From NCBI GenBank assembly GCA_963971535.1, contig OZ020590.1, positions 148,937,680 to 149,001,679 of the forward strand: a stretch of DNA of 64,000 bases. Reading direction: 5' to 3'. Positions 10,811 through 21,252 of this stretch are shown piece after piece (the first letter of the stretch is position 1; the number at the start of each line of letters is the position of its first letter). This stretch comes from Notolepis coatsorum (taxonomy: Eukaryota > Chordata > Actinopteri > Aulopiformes > Paralepididae). Under the pieces are notes generated by a model that saw only the letters and a list, made by a program, of their open reading frames with translations, was not told the origin of the DNA and made no database searches. The position numbers and the translations under genes were made by a program.

Positions 10811-11480
10811 TACATCAATGTGGAACGCCCTACCCAAAGCTGTAAAGGAATGTGAATCCCTACCCACATTCAAAACCGCTCTTAAAGAGCACCTACGGGA
10901 GCTGCAATTCGAAACTGGCCACCGTAAATGTCCAAACCCCCCCACCCCCTACTAATAGACAGTATCCTCCCCACTGTATGTATATTTCTCTACCACCCAC
11001 CCACCCCTTCCTAATGTAGTCTCCTCCCCACCGTATGTATATTTCTCTCCCACCCACCCACCCCCTCCTAATGCAGTCTCCTCCCCATCATATGTATATA
11101 TTCTCTGTTGGGATCTATGGGTAACATTACTGTATATTTGCATATCGTATGTCACAAATGTAACAGTACTATATACCTGTATGTCATGTATGTCCCTATG
11201 CCATAAATGTCATGATGTCTTGTATGTCATAAATGTCACTATGAATTGAAAATTGGGGACCCTGATGTAAACAAGACAAACGTCTTTCTCTGGTCTGCAT
11301 CCCCTTAACAATTGTGTGTATTGAGCCGTACTGTATTGTACCCATTCTGCAATCTGTTAAATAAAGTTTTCATTCATTCATTCATCCATTCATCCATTCA
11401 TTCATTCATTCATTCATCCATTCATTCATTCATTCATTCATTCATTCATTCATTCATTCATTCATTCATTCATTCACCAT
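10811..11480 (+). mobile_element. LINE-A 3' end with CATT-microsatellite tail
   Basis: Starts in the ORF2 tail (W-N-A-L-P-K-A-V), passes through a 3' UTR with repeated ATGTAT-rich and CTCCCC-rich blocks, has an AATAAAG signal near 11,360, and ends in (CATT)n at 11,371-11,475. The tail microsatellite is shared with other LINE-A copies and marks the true 3' terminus. Confidence 0.85.
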
Positions 11481-11484
11481 CTGT

Positions 11485-12403
11485 TCTCTCCCCTCCAGGT
11501 AGGATTGCATCCAGCTCACTGATGAACTATCAAAACCAATTGCTTTTAGCTTGTCAATCAGAATGGAGTGATTGACAGTGTCGAAAGCCTTTTGGAGGTC
11601 CAGCATGACCATGCCGCTGTTTGATGTGGTCGTTCAAATAGAGAAGGCATGCGTCAGTGGAGTGGGATGTTCTGAAGCCAGATTGGAATTCGTAGATTCG
11701 TTTTTTTTCCCGCGAGGTACTTTTCCACCTGTTCGTAGAATATTTTTTCCATGACTTTCGAGATGGAGGTAAGAATAGAAACAGGGCTGTAGTTTCCTGG
11801 GTCTCCTGCTGCCTTTTTGTGCAGGGGGGGGGTCACTTTCGCAATTTTGAAGTATTTGGGGACGTATCCCTGTTTTATGGAGAGGTTTATTATGTGGGTG
11901 ATGACTGGGGTGATGGCGGCTGCTGAGTCTCTGAGGAATTTGGAGGGGATATTGTCATGGCCAGTGGCCTTGTTAGGTAGGAGGGCGCTCAGTTTTTTGA
12001 GCACCTCATTTGTTGTTACCATTTTGAGTTTGAAGTCATCTTTGCAGACCCCTAGGTTTTTGTAGAAGGCTAGGATGTGTTCTACCCCAAAATGCCCTGA
12101 GTGGGAGGGTGGTTTATTAACCAGTGTTGTGGCTATGTTTGTAAAGAACATGTTTAAGTAATTGGCCACCTCCAGCTTGTCTGTGATGAGGGTGTTTTCT
12201 GTCTTTATGTTGATGTTTGAAAATCTGGTTTTTAGTTTTTTACTGCAGCCTAGTTGGTTGTTGAGTAATTTCCAAAGTTCACAGGGTTTGTTTTTGTTTT
12301 CCTCAGTTTTGTCATTGATGACATTTCTTTTAGCCGATTTGATCATGGTGTTTACATTGTTTCTTAGCCTGTTCCTTTATAGTTTGAGTTCAACCACCTG
12401 GGC
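11485..12403 (-). pseudogene. LINE-A ORF2, N-terminal half of the RT domain
   Basis: The minus-strand frame at 11,654-12,346 (230 aa) contains K-A-T-G-H-D-N-I-P and a downstream P-V-S-I-L motif, both RT core motifs of non-LTR elements. A second frame below it carries L-Q-K-A-F-D-T-V, but the frames are broken near a poly-T/A run at 11,700. The Y/F-A-D-D box is missing because the copy stops at 11,485, where the CATT tail of the neighbouring copy starts. Non-functional. Confidence 0.8.
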
Positions 12404-13230
12404 TTAGAGGTCACTGTTTGAGCTTTTGGCAAGCTTTGACTGACTTTTATGAAATTCAGAGCATTTTTTGTCTCTGGTTTTCATAGCGGTCAGTATCTCT
12501 GAGTACATCCATGGCTCAGTGCGGTTTTTTACCCTGGTGGTTCTTAGGGGGGCCATGTTGTTTAGTATTGTTGAGAATTTGGTTTTGAATCCAAGCCATG
12601 TTTCTTCAACTAGTGTGCCACTGAGCTCATCTGACCAGTCTAGGCTCTCCAGTTCTTGGTTAAAGGCCTCACTAGAGTAGGTTTTGAGGTCCCTAGATGT
12701 GACTGTTTTGTGACAGCCGGCCTTTTGTTTTAGCTTTTTGCGAGTACAGAATATCATATAATGATCGCTTAACCCGCATGCTATAACCCTGTTACTGGAG
12801 ATCCTGGACTTGACACAGTGCAGATCACAAAATCTGCCGAAGGACTTGGAAACGGGTGCTTCTTTACGTCGCATATCCGTGTTCCAGTCCCCAATCAGAA
12901 TTTGTTCTACATCTTCAACTCCAGCTAAACACCCATCCAGTGTATCATAAAAGCCACTCTGTTCAGGTGGTCTGTAGATTGTGCCGACTAGTACAGTCTT
13001 AGCCCTTTCGAAAAAAAATTCAACCCAAACCGTTTCAATTGCATTATGATTCAGGTCAGTACGGTTAATGGATTTGGTATCTTTGTGTATGTACATGTTT
13101 AATGGAGGTACTGCATGTCTATCCACAGTCACGAGGGACTTGTATAGTGAAGTGACTGTGGACGCAAGTAAACTCACTCCCCAGAGGCATCCAGACCCAC
13201 TACTTAGAAGTGAATTCACCTCTTGGTACA
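12404..13230 (-). pseudogene. LINE-A ORF2 apurinic-type endonuclease domain
   Basis: A minus-strand open frame (up to 13,306; the first 30 or so residues come from flanking sequence) encodes the endonuclease of a non-LTR element. Visible motifs are G-T-I-Y-R-P-P, G-D-W-N-T-D and S-D-H-Y-M-I-F, the last being the conserved catalytic S-D-H. The N-terminus is truncated. The frame ends in a stop at about 12,404 between endonuclease and RT. This enzyme would nick the target DNA for target-primed reverse transcription. Near-identical copies lie at 28,369-29,170 and 54,620-55,030. Confidence 0.85.
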
Positions 13231-13417
13231 GTGGTCTGCGATGCCGCCGCGGCGCGGGAGGCGTGAACACTTTCGGCAACCAACATGCGCTTCCACGGTT
13301 TGTCATGACAGTGTGTTGTTGTAGCCACCGGGTAAATCGCGATTTTTTATTAGTTTGTCATGACAAACCAATTACATAATCCAACATATGTGTAAAGGCA
13401 CAACATATTCCAGTTAA

Positions 13418-14670
13418 CACTTTGATTGCCTAAGGCTAAATTCATGATATACCATCTCTTGCCAGCTCTATTTGTCTATGGAGAAGTTCCCCTTCTTTGC
13501 AGGGCTATAACTTTTTAAATTCTATTGCTAAATTGCCATTATTAGGGCCCATTCAAAGTCCTATATGTATTGTTCAGGGTGTATGAACGTTAAACTTTTT
13601 CATTCACATATGCATACTAAAATATGATCTAAAGTAGGGATGTCCGATATTATCGGCCGACCGATATTATCGGCCGATATCGGCAGTAAAATGTGATATC
13701 GGAAAATATCGGTATCGGTTAAAAAAAAAAAAAACAATAACAATATTTGTTATATATATATCCAGTGAAATGATTAGTTACCTGAAATTATTCAGTTTTT
13801 GGGGGGGGGGGGGAAACCCTGCATATATCGGTATCGGTTGATATCGGTTGATATCGGTATCGGAAATTAAGAGTTGGACAATATCGGAATATCGGTATCG
13901 GTAAAAAAGCCAATATCGAGCATCCCTAATCTAAAGTATAAGTATGTTTTCATCTCTTTCTGCAGCTTTCTCCAGAACGTGATTTATAGCCCCAAATGCA
14001 TTATATTGATGATCAAATACAGTTTGATAGCAATCGGCGCGATATAAAAAAATCCAACTGGACGGACTTCTGGAAGTTACTACACGTCATCTGATGTTGA
14101 CCGGATGGGCGAGGGGGCGTTTATAATTCCGTGGGCAGCGTTATACCATTCATCTAATGTGGGTCAAATGTTCATCATAGCAGTTAGTGTCGAACACGGT
14201 AATATTACACGCTAAAACTCACCCCAGTCTCCGCGGGCCGTTGGGCGATCAGCGTGAGGTAGAAAGTTTTCCATTATGGGATGTCGAAATACCCGGTCCA
14301 TTTCCAGGTTGTATAATACTATATACGTCCAAATCATGTTGTTTATCGAGTTATTTGCAACCGATCGATGTCCAGTGTATCAAGATGGAGTCCCAGGACC
14401 TATAGCGAGTGCCCGGAAGTAATATGGGTGATCAGCACTTCATCCACATAACTTCCTGTTTGGCGCTTCTGCCGATCGGCCACCAGATGGCGCTCTTGAA
14501 CCGCTAGAGGATTGAGAGGAGCTCAGAACTGTGTGTGAAGGCTGCGGATGGAAAATATGATTCCGATCACAGATTTTTGAAATATTGATATTAAAGACGA
14601 GTTACGGCGTCCTCGGCAACTTGAGCATGGCGGGGAAGGACGCCTAAACACGTTGTCGGCACTTAAAGTG
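13418..14670. mobile_element. Non-autonomous piggyBac-like element
   Basis: A 1,253-bp insert with TTAA on both sides (13,414-13,417 and 14,671-14,674) and inverted ends beginning CACTTT and matching over about 13 bases (CACTTTGATTGCC against CACTTTAAGTGCC). The empty site, a single TTAA in CCAGTTAACGGTAT, is present at 15,108-15,120 and inverted near 29,785. TTAA targeting is the hallmark of piggyBac. No transposase frame is seen. A hAT MITE is nested inside. Confidence 0.88.
13635..13928. mobile_element. hAT MITE nested in the piggyBac-like element
   Basis: A 294-bp element with ends TAGGGATGTCCGATATT and its near complement, flanked by a perfect 8-bp duplication ATCTAAAG (13,627-13,634; 13,929-13,936). 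The body is made of GATATCGG/TATCGG repeats, a pattern common in fish hAT MITEs. Non-coding. Confidence 0.92.
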
Positions 14671-14674
14671 TTAA

Positions 14675-15395
14675 CGGTATATTTTTTTAATGATTCGTTA
14701 CAGCGCAATCAATACTTCCATGCGTTCGGGACCTCCACGTTTTAGGGGTATTCATCAGAAAAATCCGATCCGGGATTCGGCTCCCATCAGTCGGGCAAGA
14801 ACTGCAGGTTTTCAGCCTCTCTCCTCTCTCCTGGAGCTTAAGGGGGAGCTTATTATTCCTGCCTCTGAGGAGCACGTCGCGGCTCATGCGCATTCTCGGC
14901 CAATCAGAGCAACGTGGAAGGGCATGTTGGTTGCCTAAAGTGTTCACGCACGCGGGAAACCGGGGTTCAACTCCCACTCAGGGCGATCCCTTAACAGGGG
15001 TCGAATCGAAACAAACACAATGCAGAGCGAGATCACACCGGCTACACATGCAGACACCACCTCCATACTATACTTGTTCCTGTCATTTCTGACGGCACAA
15101 CATATTCCAGTTAACGGTATCTTTTTTTAATGATTCGTTACGGCGCAATCAATACTTCCATGCGTTCGGGACCTCCATGTTTTGGGGGTATTCATCAGAA
15201 AAATCGGATCCGGGATTCGGCTCCCATCAGTCGGGCAAGAACTGTGGGTTTTCAGCCTCTCTCCTCTCTCCTGGAGCTTAAGGGGGAGCTTAGTATTCCT
15301 GCCTCTGAGGAGCGCATCGCGGCTCATGCGCGCACTCGGCCAATCAGAGAAACGCGGAAGTGCATGTTGGTTGCCTTAAGTGTTCACGCGTCCAG
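14675..15395 (+). repeat. Duplicated dispersed repeat (R1)
   Basis: Two near-identical copies of about 265 bp lie at 14,675-14,940 and 15,115-15,380, separated by about 170 bp. The same repeat is inverted at 29,510-29,790, and part is seen at 54,290-54,360. It contains a CCAATCAG box. A B-box-like GGTTCAACTCC lies in the spacer at about 14,964. It may be a SINE or a promoter-bearing fragment; I could not classify it. Confidence 0.6.
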
Positions 15396-16284
15396 CCGTG
15401 AGAAAAGTAGCATGATGATGACTAATTTCTGTATTGTACCTCACTGTTACTCATTTCACTCTGTATTGTATAGTATATTGACTGAACATTCCTTTACTTG
15501 CTTTTATTTTTTTATGTAGCACACTCTCAGGGGCTCATACAGAAACAAGCATTTCATCATAAACTATTCTGTATTTTATTATGTCAATTAATAAACAAAC
15601 TTGAAACCGTGGTGGGGGAGTGGAAGTAGTTGATTTTTGACATGAAGTGCAGTTGTAAGAAAGAACAAACAGCTATGAGAACATAGCATATTCAATCTCT
15701 GGCTGCTCCAAAAACTTTGTTATTTAAACAGCTTGTGTCATAACAGGATATATGCCGATATATTGTCAGGCGGAGCCAGGTCATTTCCAGACAACTGACT
15801 CTCGGTCGTGGGTTTATGCAGAGATTATGCATAATAATATCTCTTAACGTGTAAGATAAATACTGTCAGGCAACATGCGTGTAGCGTCCGATATATGGAT
15901 ATGTCTACATTTATACAAATCTAACCGTGGAGGAATTATTTAAGAACAATGTAACGCTATTCAAGTATACTTCCCAACAACACATCCTCGTCACGTGGCA
16001 GCCACCCTCCAATAGGATACGAGCTAAATATCTAAACTCAAAAACACCTAAAAGAGGAAGAGTTGCATATATTTTCTACTAATCTGAATGATATAGAGTT
16101 ATAGACAAAGGAAATTAATAACGTTAACCGAACGATCAGCGGGTGACATCAAGTTGACTTTACGATCCAATAATCTCTCCCTGTTTTTCTGTTATGTTCT
16201 CTCACGTTGCAGATACACAAGGAGCTCTGGCTCCACCAGCTGGACAATCAAGCTAACTGCACTTAGCGTAGGGTAAGTAACTCC
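15396..16284. other. Unclassified sequence of the tandem unit
   Basis: No gene is recognised. The part from about 15,770 is shared with copies 2 and 3 of the tandem unit. It includes a CACGTGGCAGCCACCC segment and AT-rich stretches. Confidence 0.5.
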
Positions 16285-16289
16285 ACGAC

Positions 16290-17682
16290 TGATTGATTGA
16301 TTGATTGAAAACTTTATTAACAGATTGCAGAATGGGTACAATACAGTACAGCTCCAGACCAGAGAAAGACTTTCGTCTTGTTTACATCAGGGTCCCCCAT
16401 TTTCAATTCATCAGGACATATATGACATACATGACATACAGATAGTCAGTACTGCTACATCTATACATTTATGACATACCAGATTTGCAAATACAGTACT
16501 GTTTGTGATACAGAAGGAGTCAAGAAAAGGGAGTATATACATTTGACGTAGAAACTGTACATTGGAGGAGGTTGGGTGGGGGGGGTTGGGTACGTTGGGA
16601 TATTGACAACCATACTGGGTAATTTACATTGGAGGTGGTTGGGGGGGGGGGGGGGCACACTGTATAACCAAGCAAAACTGTACATTGAGGGGGGGGGGGG
16701 AGACACTGTACAAACAAACAAAATTGTACATTGGACTATTGACAAAACCATACTAGGTAAATGACTGTACATTGGAGGGGGTTGGGTTAGGATATTTACA
16801 GGGGCCAGTGTTGAATTGCAGTCTCCCGTAGGTGTCCCTTGAGAGAGGTTTTGAAAGTGGGTAGTGATCCACATTCCTTTACAGCTTTGGGTAGGGCGTT
16901 CCACATTGATGTGGCATAATTGCTAAACGTGTTTAGTCCCTTATTTGAGCCGAATCTGGGTTTAACATGATTTGTGGAGCTCCCTCTGGTGTTGTGATCG
17001 TGGTATTCACTGACCGTTGGGAAGTATTTTGACATGTACATGGGTACCTTGGTCGTGTAGTGTATCTTGTAGACCAGGCCCATTGCAAGTTGCTGTACTC
17101 TGTCTTCTACTCTAAGCCATCCTAGGTTGTCAAAGTGGGCAGGGGTGAGGTGGGTTCTAGGAGTAAGGTCAAGCAGTAGTCTGACCAGTTTGTTTTGAGA
17201 TGTTTGTAATTTTGTTTTTAGCGCCTTTGAGGTGCGTTGGTACCATGAGGTGCAAGCATAGTCGTAGTACCCCTGAATGAGTGCTCCTGCCAGAGTCTTC
17301 AGGGTATTCTTGTTTACCAGAGAGGAGATCCGGTACAAGAATCGAGTTTGTTGGTTGACTTTTTTTATTACATTGGATGCCATTTTGTCACAGGAGAGAT
17401 TAGCCTCTAGGATGGAACCCAGGTAGGTAATTTCATCTTTCCTTGTTACAATATTGTCACCCACTGTAACTGAGAAGCCGTCGGTCTTGCTGAGTTTGTT
17501 ATTTGAACCGAAGAGAATGGACTCTGTTTTGCCCATGTGTAATGATAGTTTGTTATCAGCGAGCCATATGCAGATTCTGCCTAGTTCCGAGCTGAGGGTT
17601 TTTTCAACCTGTAACTTGTTCTTGTCAGAGACCAGCAGGGCTGAGTCGTCCGCAAACAGGAACAAGTTGCAGTCACAAGCTG
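16290..17682 (-). mobile_element. LINE-A insertion, 5'-truncated, specific to copy 1
   Basis: Flanked by a 5-bp duplication ACGAC (16,285-16,289; 17,683-17,687). The empty site is intact at about 31,810 and 55,990. The 3' tail is (GATT)n on the plus strand instead of the CATT repeat of other copies. The 3' UTR has long G runs near 16,650 and 16,690. The 5' end is cut in the RT domain. Confidence 0.92.
16796..17665 (-). pseudogene. LINE-A ORF2 C-terminal half (RT palm to end)
   Basis: An open frame of 289 aa beginning with F-A-D-D, the catalytic RT box (residues 4-7), then the G-K-T-E-S-I-L-F-G and Y-L-G-S thumb region, and ending in the W-N-A-L-P-K-A-V tail. It lacks endonuclease and the N-terminal RT because the copy is 5'-truncated. 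The frame is unbroken, so this is one of the better preserved LINE-A copies. Confidence 0.85.
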
Positions 17683-17687
17683 ACGAC

Positions 17688-18017
17688 CAATGTCCTCAAA
17701 CTGAAAACATGTCATTTCATTACAGTCCCCTCGTCTTCATACTGGGAATGGGTGAAGACATGCCAATTGCTGGAGGGCTAAGTTAACGGGTGGTGAACTT
17801 GAGGACGGCTATGACTATTTCACTCTTAATAATAAACACTGTTAGGACACTGTTATTATTTTACCCAAGGGGAAAACACTTGAAGGAACACTTGACTTCA
17901 TTTCGTTTAATTTATTGGCTAATTCATGTACAGAAAATGAACACTGACAATGAAATGCATTCATAAAACGTTGAACCGTTGGTAATTTGAACCTGTGTGT
18001 ATATCTGGTCTGTCCTG
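17688..18017. other. Unclassified unit sequence
   Basis: Continuation of the tandem unit; matches 31,816-32,140 and 55,996-56,320. No gene is seen. Confidence 0.5.
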
Positions 18018-18533
18018 TTAAAGAGCACCTACGGGAGGCTGCAATTCTAAACTGGCCACCGTAAATGCCCAAAACCCCCACCACCTCCTAATAGACAGTC
18101 TCCTCCCCACCGCATGTATATATTCCCTCCCCGCCGTATGTATATTTCTCTCCCACCCACCCACCCCCTCCTAATGTACAGTCCCCTCCCCATCATATGT
18201 ATATACTCTGTCAGGATCTAGGGGTAACAGTACTGTATATTTGAATACCGTTTATGTCACAAATGTATCAGTACTAAATACCTATATGTCCCTATGCCAT
18301 AAATGTCATGTATGTTGTGTATGTCATAAATGTCTATATGAATTGAAAATGGGGGACCCTGATGGAAACAAGACAAACGTCTTTCTCAGGTCTGCATCCC
18401 CTTAACAATTGTATGTATTGAGCCGTACTGTATTGTACCCATTCTGCAATCTGTTAAATAAAGTTTTCATTCATTCATTCATTCATTCATTCATTCATTC
18501 ATTCATTCATTCATTCATTCATTCATTCATTCA
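18018..18533 (+). mobile_element. LINE-A 3' end insertion, specific to copy 1
   Basis: A short 5'-truncated copy ending in AATAAAG and (CATT)n (18,468-18,533). A 5-bp duplication TCCTG lies at 18,013-18,017 and 18,534-18,538. The empty site TCTGTCCTGCAC is present at about 32,135 and 56,310. Confidence 0.9.
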
Positions 18534-18625
18534 TCCTGCACAAGGACCAGGCCTCCCTCCTCAAGTCCACCATTTGCAAACGCGCTTGCGAGGCCGTATT
18601 TTAACTACATGATTACAACTTCAGA

Positions 18626-18991
18626 TGTTGAGATCAGAGGCTCTGTGTAGGATTGTTAGTAACTGTCTAACTGTACATATGGCTGTTTACACTAGTAACT
18701 GTTTACCTGCATATATAATTGTCTCCACCAGTGACTGTCTAGTTGCATATATATCTGTTCCCACTGGAGGGCGCTCTAGGCGGAGCCACCCAGGTACTCT
18801 ACCTTATGGCGACTATAAAAGCAAAGGTATCCACCCATTTCATTCTCTCCCCCAATGTCTCTCAGTGAGAGAAGACTTGTGTTACTGCTGCTTACCATGT
18901 GAATAAAAGAAGTCACACCAGTTCAGGCTCAAGATAGAAACCATGCCTCTTGACCACATTATTGTCACCCTATAGTTGTATTCTGTTAACA
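18626..18991 (+). repeat. 5' LTR of a Ty1/Copia element
   Basis: A 366-bp segment starting TGTTGAGATC and ending GTTAACA, so TGTT/AACA ends. It has a TATAAAA box at 18,814-18,820 and an AATAAA signal near 18,902. It sits directly in front of the PBS. The left junction is set by comparison with the uninterrupted site near 32,230. No matching 3' LTR was found in the window. Confidence 0.85.
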
Positions 18992-19005
18992 GGTTATGGG
19001 CCCAG
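18992..19005 (+). promoter_or_regulatory. Copia PBS complementary to internal initiator tRNA-Met
   Basis: GGTTATGGGCCCAG directly follows the LTR. It is complementary to the anticodon-side interior of initiator tRNA-Met, not to the tRNA 3' end. Copia-type elements are known to prime from a cleaved 5' half of this tRNA. The match is from memory of the tRNA. Confidence 0.8.
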
Positions 19006-19141
19006 ATAACGCTGGGGCGAAATAGTGGAGGTACTGTAGCAAGCTTAGCTAAAGTTATAGGCTAGGATAGCACCGGGAGCACCGTGTGGCTAGTCGCTAG
19101 GCCAACAAGAGCAAAAGCTAAGCATACCATTAACGAAGAGG

Positions 19142-19834
19142 ATGGAAAACAAGAGAAGAGACAAATGGCCGACATTCAATGGAAAAGCAGAGAACTACGA
19201 GCTCTGGGAAGAGCGCATGCTGTGCTGCATGCACAGGGCGGGGCTGAAGGAGACGATCCTGGGGGCCCCCACCGGAGAACTGACAGCGGAAGAGCAAGCC
19301 CTGGACGACCAGCGGAATGCTAGCGCATACTGTGAGTTAGCGCCGATGCTTGACGAAACCAGCCTGGGGCTGATATTCCGCGACACTAAAGACAGAGGCA
19401 GAGAAAGCCTGGCGGTACTGAGAGAGCATTTCATCGGGCGAGGAAGACCCAGAGTCGTGGCCCTCTACACAGCGCTAACGGGCCTGAGGAAGGGGACCAC
19501 CGAAACTGTGACCGAATACGTCAACAGAGCGGAGCAAATCACGACGCCATTGAGGAGTGCCGGAGAAGCACCGAGCGATGGGCTAATGATGGCGATAATA
19601 ATGAGAGGACTACCGGAGCTGTACAAACCGTTCACACTCCTGATAACACACGGTTCAACTGACATTACGTTGGGACAGTTCAATGCTAAGTTAAGGAACT
19701 TCAAGGCCTCAGAAGACACCCACCCAGCCGCCGCGGAGGAGGGGGAGAGGGTGCTAAAGGCCCGAGCGACACAACCAGAGTGCGCGATACGCGCATGGAC
19801 AAGATGGCGGCTACGGATGAGACGACGGCCATGA
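19142..19834 (+). pseudogene. gag: Copia Gag
   Basis: The 230-residue frame starts with an ATG that suits a Copia gag: an early F-x-G-x-x-Y-x-x-W-like segment (about residues 12-22), then a helical UBN2/retrotran-gag-like region with V-x-x-Y-V-N-R (about 125-130) and a G-L-P motif. Gag would form the particle. No CCHC knuckle is visible; the frame breaks into repeat sequence at 19,800-20,120. Confidence 0.8.
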
Positions 19835-20118
19835 ACGAGACAGAGGCCACGGACAAAATGGCGATTACAGGCGAGACGAAAGCCACTGACAAAATGGCGA
19901 CTACAGACAAGATAACGGCTGTGGACAGGATGACGACAGCGGACACGACGGCGACTATCGACGTGAGATGAATCGAGACGACGCCCGGAGAATTGATGGC
20001 GGCGACTATCGACGTGAGATGAATCGAGATGACGCCCGGACAATCGATGGCGGCGACGATCGACGTGAGGCGAGTCGAGACGACGCCCGGAGGATAACGG
20101 GACAAAAAGACTGCGCTT
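19800..20118 (+). repeat. Short tandem repeats in the gag-protease linker
   Basis: An ACAAAATGGCG-type degenerate repeat (19,795-19,960) followed by three units of about 51 bp that start ATGAATCGAGA (19,969-20,118). The 51-bp period keeps the frame. They lie where the zinc-knuckle region would be expected. Confidence 0.8.
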
Positions 20119-21250
20119 TTGGAGCGCGGACGGCGGGCATCGCCGGACCGGCCCAGCTGCAGCGGGCCCAGAGAAGGGGACTGATCGTGGACACGGGCGC
20201 GTCGTCCCATCTCATCAACGAAGAACTTTGACGACACTTTCCACTCGGAGAGGCACTGCATGGAGCTGGCGGACGGTAGACGCATCTACGGATTGGCACA
20301 AGAGAGGGGAGACGCACAGGTATGCCTCACGGACAGCAAGGGGCGCCGGCGTACGGTGACGCTAAAGAGCGCTCTATACGTACCATCGTTCCCACAAGGG
20401 CTATTCTCTGTAATAGCTGCTACTGCAAGCGGCGCCAAGGTATTCTTCGATAAAGGTAAAAATGTTCTTGTAGAACCTGACGGTACCCGGTTTGACATAA
20501 AGATGTACCAGAGAATATTTTATCTGAAAACGATGTGTAATGACAACGACCAGTGTAACGATAATGATGATGTGTGTAGCGGGACGGCCAGTCACGATAT
20601 TCAGACATGGCATAAGATTATGGGTCATTGTAATTACGAGGATTTACTGAAACTGCAAGTAGTGTCAGAGGGCATGCACATTGAGGGGGAGAAGCGTAGA
20701 CCTGACAAAAATTGTGCAATGTGCAAAACGGGGAAGTTTACCCAACCGAGATACAAAAATCCCACAGACAGAGTAAGGGTACCACTTGCACTAGTTGACA
20801 TGGACCTAGCAGGCCCAGTAAGCAACGAGTCCATAGGAGGTTTTAGATATGTACAGTATTTTACAGACGTGTGTACAGGGGCAGTGTTTGTTTACTTTAT
20901 CAAAGAAAAGAGTGACACACTCCAGGCCACAGAAAAATTATGGTACAGTAAGATGTTTGAGGTCCGACCACGAAACCGAGTTCACAAACAGAGAGTTCCA
21001 ATCACTGTTGAGAAGGTATAAGATAAGACACGAGACGTCACGTCCATATCCCACGCACCAGAGCGGGGTGGCAGAGAGGGAATGGCATACCCTTTTTGAA
21101 ATGGCTAGGTGTAAGCTAGCAGATAGTAACTTACCAAAGAGCCTGTGGCATTATGCGGTGCAAGAAGCCGCTTACACCAGAAACAGGTGCTTTAATAAGC
21201 ACTTGGGCACCACTCCGTATACAGCGCTGACAAGAAGCGTAATCTAGCCA
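20119..21250 (+). pseudogene. pol: Copia protease and integrase, frameshifted
   Basis: The first frame holds the protease box V-D-T-G-A-S-S (ending at a stop at 20,231). The frame at 20,260-21,021 holds the pre-integrase H-x-x-M-G-H and C-x-x-C zinc site (about 20,610-20,730) and the first integrase aspartate in D-M-D-L-A-G-P (about 20,800). The frame at 20,849-21,247 continues with D-H-E-T-E-F, then H-Q-S-G-V-A-E-R containing the glutamate. About one segment of the core is missing or shifted near 20,970. Non-functional. Confidence 0.82.
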
Positions 21251-21252
21251 GA

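Noticed and set aside
10811..13230. One LINE-A copy with an inverted 5' half
   Set aside because: The CATT tail lies at the junction instead of at the outer end, so these are two adjacent insertions or a rearrangement.
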